Assembly (NCBI GenBank): GCA_023402915.1
Contig: JAEYFO010000353.1
Coordinates: 1 to 6,029, forward strand
Reading direction: 5' to 3'
Length of the DNA stretch: 6,029 nt
DNA from: Bacillota bacterium
Lineage (GTDB): Bacteria; Bacillota; Clostridia; Christensenellales; CALWSW01
In this document: positions 1-5,506 of the stretch, piece by piece
How the letters are laid out: the number at the start of each line of letters is the position of its first letter
How positions within the stretch are numbered: the first letter of the stretch is position 1
Position numbers and translations under genes: made by a program
The notes under the pieces: model-generated
Seen by the model: only the letters and a program-made list of their open reading frames with translations
What the model was told of the DNA's origin: nothing
The model's database searches: none

Positions 1-384
1 CGCTACATCAACGATTCCAAGGGCACGAACCCCGACTCTACCGTCAAGGCGGTCGCGGCCATGACCCGTCCCACGGTGCTCATGCTGGGCGGTTCGAACA
101 AAAACAGCGACTATTGCCCGGTGTTTGAAGCGTTCGACGGCCGGATCAAGGCGGTCGTGGCCTATGGCTTTACGGCGGATCAGATCCTGCGCGACGCGAA
201 AAAGACGGGATATACCGCCATCCATCACTGCGATGGAACGTTTGAGGACGCGGTGAACATGGCGCATTCTCTGGCCGGGCCGGGCGACAACGTCCTGCTT
301 TCCCCGGCGTGCGCCAGCTATGATATGTTCAACCATTTCGAGGAGCGGGGCGACCGCTTCAAGGAGATCGTCCGGAAATTTTAG
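1..384 (+). CDS. murD: UDP-N-acetylmuramoyl-L-alanine--D-glutamate ligase, C-terminal part
   Basis: MurD is the cytoplasmic ATP-dependent ligase that adds D-glutamate to UDP-MurNAc-L-Ala in peptidoglycan precursor synthesis. Only the last 127 codons and the TAG stop are in the window; the open frame continues off the left edge, so the start is not visible. The fragment opens with INDSKGTNPDST, matching the NDSK-(A/G)-TN signature at the start of the Mur ligase C-terminal domain, whose lysine is functionally important in the family. MLGGSNKNSDY corresponds to the family's LLGG-x-(D/N)K segment, and LLSPACASYDMFNHFEERG is the near-invariant C-terminal MurD block. The last residues, FKEIVRKF, end at the usual place for the family. 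The next gene, ftsW, begins 47 bases downstream, as in many dcw clusters. I see no frameshift or truncation in the visible part. Confidence 0.96.
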   Translation, partial: RYINDSKGTNPDSTVKAVAAMTRPTVLMLGGSNKNSDYCPVFEAFDGRIKAVVAYGFTADQILRDAKKTGYTAIHHCDGTFEDAVNMAHSLAGPGDNVLLSPACASYDMFNHFEERGDRFKEIVRKF

Positions 385-386
385 CG

Positions 387-427
387 GCCGGCGCAGCGCG
401 AAAAGCGAAGCGCCCGGCGGAAAGGAG
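387..427 (+). promoter_or_regulatory. Hairpin abutting the ftsW ribosome binding site
   Basis: Most of the 47-base murD-ftsW gap can fold on itself. Bases 387-394 pair with 410-418 (about 8 bp, one bulged C at 415). After a small internal loop, CGC 397-399 pairs with GCG 405-407 around the loop GAAAA. The 3' foot of the stem lies two bases before AAAGGAG (421-427), the ribosome binding site for the ATG at 432. The GGAG-to-start spacing is only 4 bases, somewhat short. No T-run follows the stem, so it does not look like an intrinsic terminator. It could protect or process the mRNA or tune ftsW translation, or be a by-product of GC-rich spacer DNA. Folding was judged by eye. Confidence 0.4.
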
Positions 428-431
428 CGGC

Positions 432-1571
432 ATGGCCAGAGTGGAGCAGCGCGCCCAGCAGAGCCGGAAAAGGCCCAAACAGGGGCGCGTGGATTACGCG
501 GTTCTGGGGACGACCATCGGGCTGATCGCCTTTGGCCTGCTGATGCTGTTCAGCGCCAGCTTTTACTATGGGCAGAACCGCTTTGGCGACGGCTACTATT
601 ACATTGAAAAACAGCTTCTCGGCATCGCCATCGGCGCAGTGGCAATGTTCTTCCTCGCCAGGATCGATTATCATTTTTGGCTGCGCTGGTGGTGGGTGAT
701 CTATGCGGCGGGTATCGTGATATTGCTGCTGGTCTGGGTGCCGGGCATCGGCATTTCCAGCAACGAAGCCACCCGCTGGGTCAAACTGCCGGGCGGCATC
801 CAGTTTCAGCCGTCCGAACTGACAAAATACGCTCTCATCATCGCCGTGGCCGCCAAAGTGCAGAAGCTCGGCCCGGCGCGGATGCAGAGCTTCGGCAAGG
901 GCGTCGTGCCCATTTTGCTGCTGATGGCGCCGGTGGGCGTTTTGATCCTGCTTCAGCCCAATTTCAGTATGCTGGCCATCTTGGCCATCGCCTGCTTCAT
1001 CATGCTGATGATGTCCGGCGTTCAATGGCTGCAAATCGGCGTTCTGGCCGGGGCGGGCGTGGGCGCAGGCTCCGTTTTGATGCTGGCCAAGGGCTATCGC
1101 GCCAACCGCGTCAGCGGCTTTCTCGATCCGTGGAACGACCCGAACGCCCATCAGCTGCGCCAGTCGCTCATCGCGTTCGGTTCGGGCGGCCTCTGGGGCA
1201 AGGGGCTGGGCGCGAGCCGGCAGAAATTCCTGTTTTTGCCCTATGGCGAAAGCGACATGATCTTTGCCATCATCGCCGAGGAGCTGGGCTTTGTGGGCGC
1301 GGCGGCGCTGCTGGCAGCCTATGTGTTTCTGTACGCCCGGTGCTTCCGCATCGCCATGCGCTGCCCGGATGCGGGCGGCAGCCTGCTGGCGGGCGGCGTG
1401 ACGACGCTGCTGGCGCTTCAGACGCTCGTCAACGTCGGCGTGGCCACCGGTTCAATCCCCACCACCGGACAGACCCTTCCGTTTATCAGCGCGGGAACCA
1501 CCTCGATCGTCGTGTGCATGGCGGTCATGGGGCTGATTCTGAATGTGTCCCGTTCCTGCAATTCCAAATAA
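432..1571 (+). CDS. ftsW: Cell division protein FtsW, SEDS family peptidoglycan glycosyltransferase
   Basis: This 379-residue protein is a SEDS-family polymerase. FtsW makes septal glycan strands from lipid II in the cytoplasmic membrane, together with a class B penicillin-binding protein. A basic cytoplasmic tail (about residues 1-20) is followed by roughly ten hydrophobic segments spread from residue 24 to 371. Family blocks are visible: RWVKLPGG and FQPSELTK (115-132), LLQPNFSM (173-180), RVSGFLDPWNDP (226-237), GGLWGKGLGASRQK (252-265), LPYGESDMIFAIIAEELG (269-286) and TTGQTLPFISAGTTS (344-358). Asp275 in ESDMIF aligns with the Asp of the common HTDFIF motif, considered catalytic in FtsW/RodA. 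The last block reads FISAGTTS rather than the usual FISYGGSS. The protein ends about eight residues after the last membrane segment. AAAGGAG at 421-427 supports the ATG at 432. A SpoVE-type sporulation paralogue or RodA cannot be fully excluded, but the position after murD favours FtsW. Confidence 0.94.
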   Translation: MARVEQRAQQSRKRPKQGRVDYAVLGTTIGLIAFGLLMLFSASFYYGQNRFGDGYYYIEKQLLGIAIGAVAMFFLARIDYHFWLRWWWVIYAAGIVILLLVWVPGIGISSNEATRWVKLPGGIQFQPSELTKYALIIAVAAKVQKLGPARMQSFGKGVVPILLLMAPVGVLILLQPNFSMLAILAIACFIMLMMSGVQWLQIGVLAGAGVGAGSVLMLAKGYRANRVSGFLDPWNDPNAHQLRQSLIAFGSGGLWGKGLGASRQKFLFLPYGESDMIFAIIAEELGFVGAAALLAAYVFLYARCFRIAMRCPDAGGSLLAGGVTTLLALQTLVNVGVATGSIPTTGQTLPFISAGTTSIVVCMAVMGLILNVSRSCNSK

Positions 1572-1581
1572 AAAGCGGCTG

Positions 1582-1605
1582 AAAAAACGGCGGAAAAAAC
1601 GGCGG
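1582..1605 (+). repeat. Tandem repeat, two copies of AAAAAACGGCGG
   Basis: Two perfect 12-bp copies of AAAAAACGGCGG occupy 1582-1593 and 1594-1605. An imperfect copy, AAAAAGCGGCTG, precedes them at 1570-1581 and overlaps the last bases of the ftsW stop codon. Direct reading shows the repeat; its function is unknown. A short array next to a stop codon is typical of slippage-prone spacer DNA, and copy number may vary between strains. Confidence 0.85.
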
Positions 1606-1653
1606 CGCGCCGGAAAGCGCTTCGTGGTTTTGAAATTTCTGAAAGAAACATGC

Positions 1654-1675
1654 GCCGGATTTTTTCGGCTTTTTT
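1654..1675 (+). terminator. Weak terminator-like hairpin after ftsW
   Basis: GCCG (1654-1657) and CGGC (1666-1669) can pair around the loop GATTTTTT, followed at once by six T residues (1670-1675). The stem is only 4 bp, so at best this would be a partial intrinsic terminator reducing read-through from ftsW into murA. The neighbouring T-runs on both sides make a chance match possible. Confidence 0.25.
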
Positions 1676-1744
1676 GCCCGGAGTTTTTCCTGCGTGGAAC
1701 GCAGCGGCGGACTTTTGCATAGGTATGTGGTATGTCAAAAGGCC

Positions 1745-1758
1745 GGAGGTGTTCCTCA
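1745..1758 (+). promoter_or_regulatory. murA ribosome binding site, possibly self-sequestered
   Basis: GGAGG at 1745-1749 lies nine bases before the ATG at 1759 and decides the murA start: the in-frame ATG at 1732 has no comparable site. The same site is followed by its own complement: GAGG (1746-1749) can pair with CCTC (1754-1757) across the loop TGTT, ending two bases before the start codon. Such a 4-bp stem would compete with 16S rRNA binding and may moderate translation. The pairing is seen in the sequence; any regulatory role is inference. Confidence 0.55.
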
Positions 1759-3060
1759 ATGGAGAAGATCTGTGTTGCCGGCGGCCGGCCCCTTCGGGGG
1801 CTGACCCGTGTTCACGGCGCGAAAAACGCCGTTTTGCCCATTTTGGGCGCGGTGCTGCTGGCCGCAGGGCCGGTTTCCATCCGCAACTGCCCCGATCTTT
1901 CCGACGTGCGGAAAATGTGCGCCATTTTGACCCATCTGGGCTGTGGCGTGGAGTTTTCGGGGGATGTTCTGACGGTCGATCCCACGGCGGCGCGCTGCCA
2001 TGAAATGCCGGAGGGCCTTTCCAAAGAGCTGCGCTCCTCGATCTTCATGCTCGGGCCGGTGCTCGGACGGTTTCAAAAAGCGAAATTTACCTATCCGGGC
2101 GGCTGCGAGATCGGCGCCCGGCCCATCGATCTGCATCTTCAGGGCCTGCGGGCGCTGAATGTGGAAGTGATAGAGGAGGGCGGAGCGATCCTGTGCGACG
2201 GTTCCGCCATGCGCGGCGCATCCATCCATCTGGATGTGCCCAGCGTCGGCGCAACGGAAAACCTCATGATGGCGGCGGTGGCGGCCAAAGGGACGACCGT
2301 GCTGCACAATGCGGCGCGGGAGCCGGAGATCGCTGCGCTCGCGGGATTTTTGCAGCGTCTGGGCGCGTCGGTTCGCGGCGCGGGAACGTCTGCCATCACC
2401 ATCGAGGGCGGAAGAGCGCTGGGCGCGGCGGACTGCTTCCTCATGCCCGACCGGATCGAAGCGGGAACGCTGCTGGCGGCCGGGGCGATCACCGGCGGCG
2501 ATGTGCGCATCAGCGGCCTTGTGCCGGGACATCTGAACGCGGCGCTGGCCAAATTCCGGCAGTGCGGCTGCCGCCTTGACGTAGGCGAGCAGGAGATCCG
2601 TCTGCGGGGGCCGAAACGACCCAAAGAGCTTTCCCGGATCGACACGCTGCCCTATCCGGGCTTTCCGACCGATTTGCAGGCGGTGTTTCTGGCGCTTTCC
2701 ACTGTGGCGGACGGCGTCTCCGTGCTGGTGGAAAACGTGTTTGAGAACCGGTTCCGGACGGCGGCGGAGCTTTTGCGCATGGGCGCGTCCATCACCGTGC
2801 GCGACAGGACGGCCATCGTGCGCGGCGTGCCCGGTCTGACAGGCGCGGCGGTGGAAGCGCATGACCTTCGCGGCGGCGCGGCGCTGGTGCTTGCAGGGCT
2901 GCGGGCGGAGGGAAGGACAGAGGTTTCCCGGGCGGGGCTGATCGACCGGGGATACGAGAACATCGAACGGACGCTTGGGGCGCTGGGCGCGCAGGTTTGG
3001 CGCGAACCGGCGGCGGCGCAGGCGCACAAGAACGCGAAAGGTACGGCGGATGAAGCGTAG
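1759..3060 (+). CDS. murA: UDP-N-acetylglucosamine 1-carboxyvinyltransferase (MurA)
   Basis: MurA transfers enolpyruvate from PEP to UDP-GlcNAc, the first committed step of peptidoglycan synthesis in the cytoplasm. The 433-residue product has the two-domain inside-out alpha/beta barrel composition and all key residues I can place. Lys22-Asn23 lie in HGAKNAVLPIL, Cys116 in PGGCEIGARPIDLH (the fosfomycin-reactive cysteine, Cys115 in E. coli), Arg121 follows it, Asp305 is in YPGFPTDLQ, Arg371 is in LRGGAALVLAG and Arg397 is in IDRGYENIE. Numbering nearly matches the 419-residue E. coli enzyme; the extra length is a C-terminal extension of about 14 residues (ending in GTADEA), into which the next gene's start is embedded. 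The start at 1759 is chosen for its GGAGG site and because the N-terminus MEKICVAGG matches the family start. Retention of Cys116 predicts fosfomycin sensitivity of this enzyme. It overlaps ftsQ by 11 bases, implying coupled expression. Confidence 0.97.
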   Translation: MEKICVAGGRPLRGLTRVHGAKNAVLPILGAVLLAAGPVSIRNCPDLSDVRKMCAILTHLGCGVEFSGDVLTVDPTAARCHEMPEGLSKELRSSIFMLGPVLGRFQKAKFTYPGGCEIGARPIDLHLQGLRALNVEVIEEGGAILCDGSAMRGASIHLDVPSVGATENLMMAAVAAKGTTVLHNAAREPEIAALAGFLQRLGASVRGAGTSAITIEGGRALGAADCFLMPDRIEAGTLLAAGAITGGDVRISGLVPGHLNAALAKFRQCGCRLDVGEQEIRLRGPKRPKELSRIDTLPYPGFPTDLQAVFLALSTVADGVSVLVENVFENRFRTAAELLRMGASITVRDRTAIVRGVPGLTGAAVEAHDLRGGAALVLAGLRAEGRTEVSRAGLIDRGYENIERTLGALGAQVWREPAAAQAHKNAKGTADEA

Positions 3061-3940
3061 AAATGGAAAACCGAAGCGTCGCAGGCTCAGGCTGTTCGGC
3101 GTGATCTTGCTGCTGCTGGCCGTGCTGTGCGCCGCCGGATTTTTGGGCTACCGGTTTTTGCGGGTGACGGTCATTCAGGTCGAGGGCAATCGAACCGTTT
3201 CAAACAGCGCGATCATCGAGCGTTCCGGCATTGCCCTTGACGAGCATCTGCTCACGCTGAAGAAAGACAAGATCAAACAGCGCATCGAAGAAGATCCCTA
3301 TCTCATTTTGAAAAACATTTCTTTTCACCTGCCCGGCACGGTGGTGCTCACCGTGGAAGAGCGGGAGGTCGAAGCTGTGGTACAATATCTGGAGAGAGCC
3401 ATTTTTATCGACAGGACAGGGCGCGTGCTGGACATCCGCACGGGCGCCGATCTGACGGGCATTCTCGTCGTCAAGGGCGTCGCCGTTTCGGGCTGCGCCG
3501 TGGGCGAACAGCTGGCGGTGTACGACGAGTATCAGCTCGAAGCGCTGGAGGTGCTCTTGGAAAACCTGGTGAACGGCGGCCAATACAGCCGCTATGCCGA
3601 AGCGGATTTTACCAACGTCATGGACATCGTTTTGACGACGCACGAGGGCATGGTCGTGCGCATCGGTCAGGCGTACGATCTGGAGCGCAAGCTCCTTCTG
3701 GCCGACAGCGTCATTGCAGAGCTGAACGGCCAGGGCGTCCGGAAGGGCACGCTTTCCGTCACGGACAGCGCGGCGGCGGCCTATGCTCCCGAGCCCACCC
3801 CCACGCCAATGCCGGAAGAAACGCCTTCCGGCGGAGAAGGCGAAGCGGCTCCGGAGAATACGCCGGAAGAAGAGGAGGAACCCATCATGCCGGAGGAGGG
3901 CGACCTTCTGGGAGAACCCGAAGAGGGGGCGGAGGATTGA
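3050..3940 (+). CDS. ftsQ: Cell division protein FtsQ/DivIB, with acidic C-terminal tail
   Basis: FtsQ/DivIB is a bitopic membrane protein linking early and late divisome parts through FtsB/DivIC and FtsL. The 296-residue product has a short, very basic cytoplasmic tail (residues 1-14), one membrane segment (about 15-37), a POTRA domain starting at VTVIQVEGNRTVSNSAIIE (39-57) and ending near LPGTVVLTVEEREVEAVV, then a beta-rich domain including IFIDRTGRVLDI. From about residue 245 to the end there is a disordered tail with 11 prolines and 19 acidic residues and no basic residue, including a run of five glutamates. The start at 3050 lies inside the end of murA, with AAAGG at 3037-3041 upstream; longer in-frame starts would give an arginine-rich extension read from murA and are unlikely. 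Overall sequence conservation in this family is low, so the call rests on the topology, the POTRA pattern and the position before ftsA-ftsZ. Confidence 0.92.
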   Translation: MKRRNGKPKRRRLRLFGVILLLLAVLCAAGFLGYRFLRVTVIQVEGNRTVSNSAIIERSGIALDEHLLTLKKDKIKQRIEEDPYLILKNISFHLPGTVVLTVEEREVEAVVQYLERAIFIDRTGRVLDIRTGADLTGILVVKGVAVSGCAVGEQLAVYDEYQLEALEVLLENLVNGGQYSRYAEADFTNVMDIVLTTHEGMVVRIGQAYDLERKLLLADSVIAELNGQGVRKGTLSVTDSAAAAYAPEPTPTPMPEETPSGGEGEAAPENTPEEEEEPIMPEEGDLLGEPEEGAED

Positions 3941-4070
3941 GCGCAGGCGCGCGGAAAAGAAGGGCTGCCTTGCGAACGGATGCCGAAAGAGACAACAAAC
4001 CTGCGCGCGAAAGCAGGAAAAACAGAAATTTTTATGAAAATCTGCTCGAAAAGCCATAGAATTAAGGAAA

Positions 4071-4136
4071 TTACCAGTTTTTTCAAAGGGGATATGGTAA
4101 TAGAATTGATTTTGCGGTATGATTATAAATTAGAAT
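4071..4136 (+). promoter_or_regulatory. Putative ftsAZ promoter region
   Basis: Within the AT-rich island several sigma-A-like hexamers occur. One pair is TTACCA (4071-4076) and TATGGT (4093-4098) with 16 bases between. A second is TTGATT (4106-4111) and TAGAAT (4131-4136) with 19 bases between. TATGAT (4118-4123) and TATAAA (4124-4129) are further -10-like hexamers without a well-placed -35. None is a near-perfect match, so I annotate the region rather than one promoter. Transcripts from here would carry a leader of roughly 150-200 bases before ftsA. Confidence 0.4.
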
Positions 4137-4157
4137 CCATCTATGATCGCGCCTTTT

Positions 4158-4189
4158 GCCGGAGCGGGCGGTTCGCCCCCGGCAGGGGG
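4158..4189 (+). promoter_or_regulatory. Two mutually exclusive hairpins in the ftsA leader
   Basis: Fold A pairs GCCGG (4158-4162) with CCGGC (4179-4183) and GGGCG (4166-4170) with CGCCC (4174-4178) around the loop GTT, with a 3-base bulge (AGC). Fold B pairs CCCCC (4176-4180) with GGGGG (4185-4189) around the loop GGCA. The folds share bases 4176-4183 and cannot coexist, as in attenuators and riboswitches. I recognise no known riboswitch class. The competing stems are visible by eye; regulation is inference. Confidence 0.4.
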
Positions 4190-4200
4190 ATCGTTCCGCG

Positions 4201-4235
4201 CGGAAAAGGAGCCGGACGGCAGGGCTTTTTCGCCG
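4201..4235 (+). terminator. Terminator-like hairpin with T-run inside the ftsA leader
   Basis: AGCC (4210-4213) pairs with GGCT (4223-4226) around a 9-base loop. The stem can be extended outward by two G-U pairs and two A-U pairs into the TTTTT run (4226-4230), and further by CGG (4201-4203) with CCG (4233-4235) across a small internal loop. The A-run before and T-run after the core resemble a weak intrinsic terminator. If active, it would act as an attenuator between the putative promoter and ftsA, since ftsA starts 65 bases later. Confidence 0.28.
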
Positions 4236-4273
4236 CAGGACGATAAAAGTATGAAAGCAGTAAAACACGAAAA

Positions 4274-4293
4274 GCCGGACAGCCCGGCAGGAG
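4274..4293 (+). promoter_or_regulatory. Hairpin directly next to the ftsA ribosome binding site
   Basis: GCCGG (4274-4278) and CCGGC (4284-4288) form a 5-bp all-GC stem around ACAGC. The stem ends immediately before AGGAG (4289-4293), the ribosome binding site, which is six bases before the ATG at 4300. The element GCCGGA followed by CCCGGCAGG also occurs around the first leader hairpin (4158-4187), and a shortened form (GCCGGACGGCAGGG) lies at 4211-4224. Confidence 0.45.
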
Positions 4294-4299
4294 AAGCAT

Positions 4300-5493
4300 A
4301 TGAAACAGCCGGAAGTCATCCTCGACTTTGGCAGCTCCAAAGTGGTCTGCATGGTCGGGTCGTGCAGCGACGAAGGGCGTTTTGAAATTTACGGCATCGG
4401 CGTAAACGAGCACAAGGGCCTCAAGAAAAAGAAATTTCTGGACGAGCCCGGCCTGCGCCTCGCCGTACAGAACGCCATCGACGCGGCGCAATCGGAAGCA
4501 AAACGAAAGATCCGGGCGGTTCACGTGGGTGTGCCCGGCCCGTTCCTGAAGGTGGAATGCAGCCAGTTTGAGCTGCTGCTCGGCGAAGAACCCCGGGCCA
4601 TCACGGCCGGCGATATGGACAACCTCATGGAGGCGGCCATCGCGGCGCAGGAGCCCCCGGCGGGCTACGAGCGGGCGCTGAGCGTTCCGTTTTACTACCG
4701 GGTGGACGGCAGCCCGCGAAGCGCCATGCCCATCGGCGTGACGGGAAGGACGCTCTGGGCGTCGGTCTCCCACCTCTATATCGAGCAGGCGTTTGAAAAT
4801 TTCATCAGGGACATGCTCGACGAGATCGGCGTGGAAGCGCTCTCGTTCATGGACGCGGCGGCGGCCGGGGCGAACATGCTCCTCCCCGAGCGGGCGCGGC
4901 ACGAAGAAGCCGTGGCGGTGGACGTTGGATACCTCCACACGGATGTGCTTTTGATGCGCAATTCCGCCTGCATCTACCGCACGACCCTCCCGGTCGGCGG
5001 GGCGCATATCGCGTCGGACATTTCCTATATTCTGGAAATTTCCCCAAAGGAAGCCGAGTCCATCAAGCGCCGCCATGCCTTTGCGCTCGATTACGCCGGG
5101 CAGACCGTGTCCTGCCGTCTGGCGGACGGGACGATGGAAACCATAGTATACGAGGACATTCAGGACATAATAGAGGCAAGAGCCAGAGAAATGGCTGCGA
5201 TGGTGGGCGACGCGATCCGGAAGTCCCCGGCAAAGATCACGCCGGACACCACGGTCTATCTTTCCGGCGGCGGCCTTGCCATGATGCGGGGCAGCCGGGA
5301 AATGTTTCAGGCGAACAGCGGGTTCTGCACGGTGACCGATCTGCCGTGGATGCCGCGCTGCCGCACGGAAAACTTTGTCAGCGCCTACGGAATGCTCGAT
5401 TATGTCTGCCACAGCGAATTGGGGCAGGAAAAAAAGAACTCCTGGAAAGACAGCCGCATCGTGCAGTTTTTGATCAATTTCTTCAGCAAATAA
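4300..5493 (+). CDS. ftsA: Cell division protein FtsA, divergent actin-like FtsZ anchor
   Basis: FtsA is an actin-fold ATP-binding protein that anchors FtsZ filaments to the inner face of the membrane and recruits later divisome proteins. The 397-residue product shows the phosphate-1 loop as [10 protein letters not shown] (7-16, usually DIGTSK), then a 1C-type region with [29 protein letters not shown] and [17 protein letters not shown]. The phosphate-2 region is [14 protein letters not shown] (206-219), the adenosine motif [13 protein letters not shown] (319-331), and the C-terminus [16 protein letters not shown] (382-397) is a typical amphipathic membrane-targeting helix. The phosphate-2 loop lacks the common DxGGGTTD glycines but keeps D208, G210 and T214. 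The start at 4300 has AGGAG six bases upstream. ftsZ begins 13 bases after the stop, so the two are almost surely co-transcribed. The FtsZ neighbour and the terminal helix argue against a PilM- or MreB-type actin homologue. It is somewhat shorter than many FtsA proteins. Confidence 0.92.
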   Translation: MKQPEVILDFGSSKVVCMVGSCSDEGRFEIYGIGVNEHKGLKKKKFLDEPGLRLAVQNAIDAAQSEAKRKIRAVHVGVPGPFLKVECSQFELLLGEEPRAITAGDMDNLMEAAIAAQEPPAGYERALSVPFYYRVDGSPRSAMPIGVTGRTLWASVSHLYIEQAFENFIRDMLDEIGVEALSFMDAAAAGANMLLPERARHEEAVAVDVGYLHTDVLLMRNSACIYRTTLPVGGAHIASDISYILEISPKEAESIKRRHAFALDYAGQTVSCRLADGTMETIVYEDIQDIIEARAREMAAMVGDAIRKSPAKITPDTTVYLSGGGLAMMRGSREMFQANSGFCTVTDLPWMPRCRTENFVSAYGMLDYVCHSELGQEKKNSWKDSRIVQFLINFFSK

Positions 5494-5506
5494 GGGGGAT
5501 CACACC

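Larger units (their letters stand above)
1572..1758 (+). other. Non-coding gap between ftsW and murA; no murG
   Basis: This 187-base stretch has no convincing gene. It starts with A-runs in a 12-bp tandem repeat, contains the 10-bp palindrome CGGCGCGCCG (1603-1612), then three T-runs between 1660 and 1687, and ends with the murA ribosome binding site. In many related clusters murG follows ftsW directly, but no part of a MurG protein can be read here in any frame. The gap may separate two transcription units, but I find no clear promoter hexamer pair for murA within it. Confidence 0.6.
3941..4299 (+). other. Long ftsQ-ftsA intergenic region carrying the putative ftsAZ promoter and leader
   Basis: This 359-base stretch contains no gene I can support. 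The first 80 bases include a small hairpin, CCTGC (4000-4004) with GCAGG (4013-4017), lacking a proper T-run. Bases 4021-4140 form an AT-rich island: by hand count 34 of 120 bases are G or C, against clearly GC-rich flanks. From about 4145 the sequence turns GC-rich again and holds several possible hairpins up to the ftsA ribosome binding site. The arrangement, an AT-rich block followed by a structured segment before a start codon, looks like a promoter plus 5' leader. Small conserved genes sometimes found between ftsQ and ftsA in Clostridia are not present. Confidence 0.65.

Noticed and set aside
954..971. LLQPN in FtsW instead of LLQPD as loss of a catalytic residue
   Set aside because: The Asp regarded as catalytic is in the later ESDMIF/HTDFIF block and is present as Asp275; Asn at the LLQP position is found in other FtsW proteins as far as I recall.
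677..1582. 301-codon + strand frame inside ftsW
   Set aside because: It is a +1-type shadow of ftsW; the overlapping ftsW frame has clear SEDS motifs, while this one is Arg/Gly-rich without motifs.
1732..1758. Earlier in-frame ATG at 1732 as the murA start
   Set aside because: It lacks a good ribosome binding site, whereas the ATG at 1759 follows GGAGG at proper spacing and gives family-standard residue numbering.
1756..3027. Long open frame of 423 codons on the - strand opposite murA
   Set aside because: It lies antisense to murA, which has all catalytic residues in place; composition is Arg/His/Gln-rich with no recognisable domain.
4000..4017. CCTGC...GCAGG hairpin as an ftsQ terminator
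   Set aside because: The stem is only 5 bp with an 8-base loop and is followed by A-rich sequence, not a T-run; the nearest T-run is about 11 bases further on.
3980..4246. Possible 88-residue small protein between ftsQ and ftsA
   Set aside because: No ribosome binding site precedes the ATG at 3980; an internal ATG at 4094 has a purine run only about two bases away. The frame crosses both the AT-rich promoter-like block and the hairpin segment, and resembles no small dcw protein I know.
4141..5412. Long open frame of 423 codons on the - strand opposite ftsA
   Set aside because: It mirrors the well-supported ftsA gene; its translation is rich in His, Arg and Pro with no family motif, as expected for an antisense frame in GC-rich DNA.
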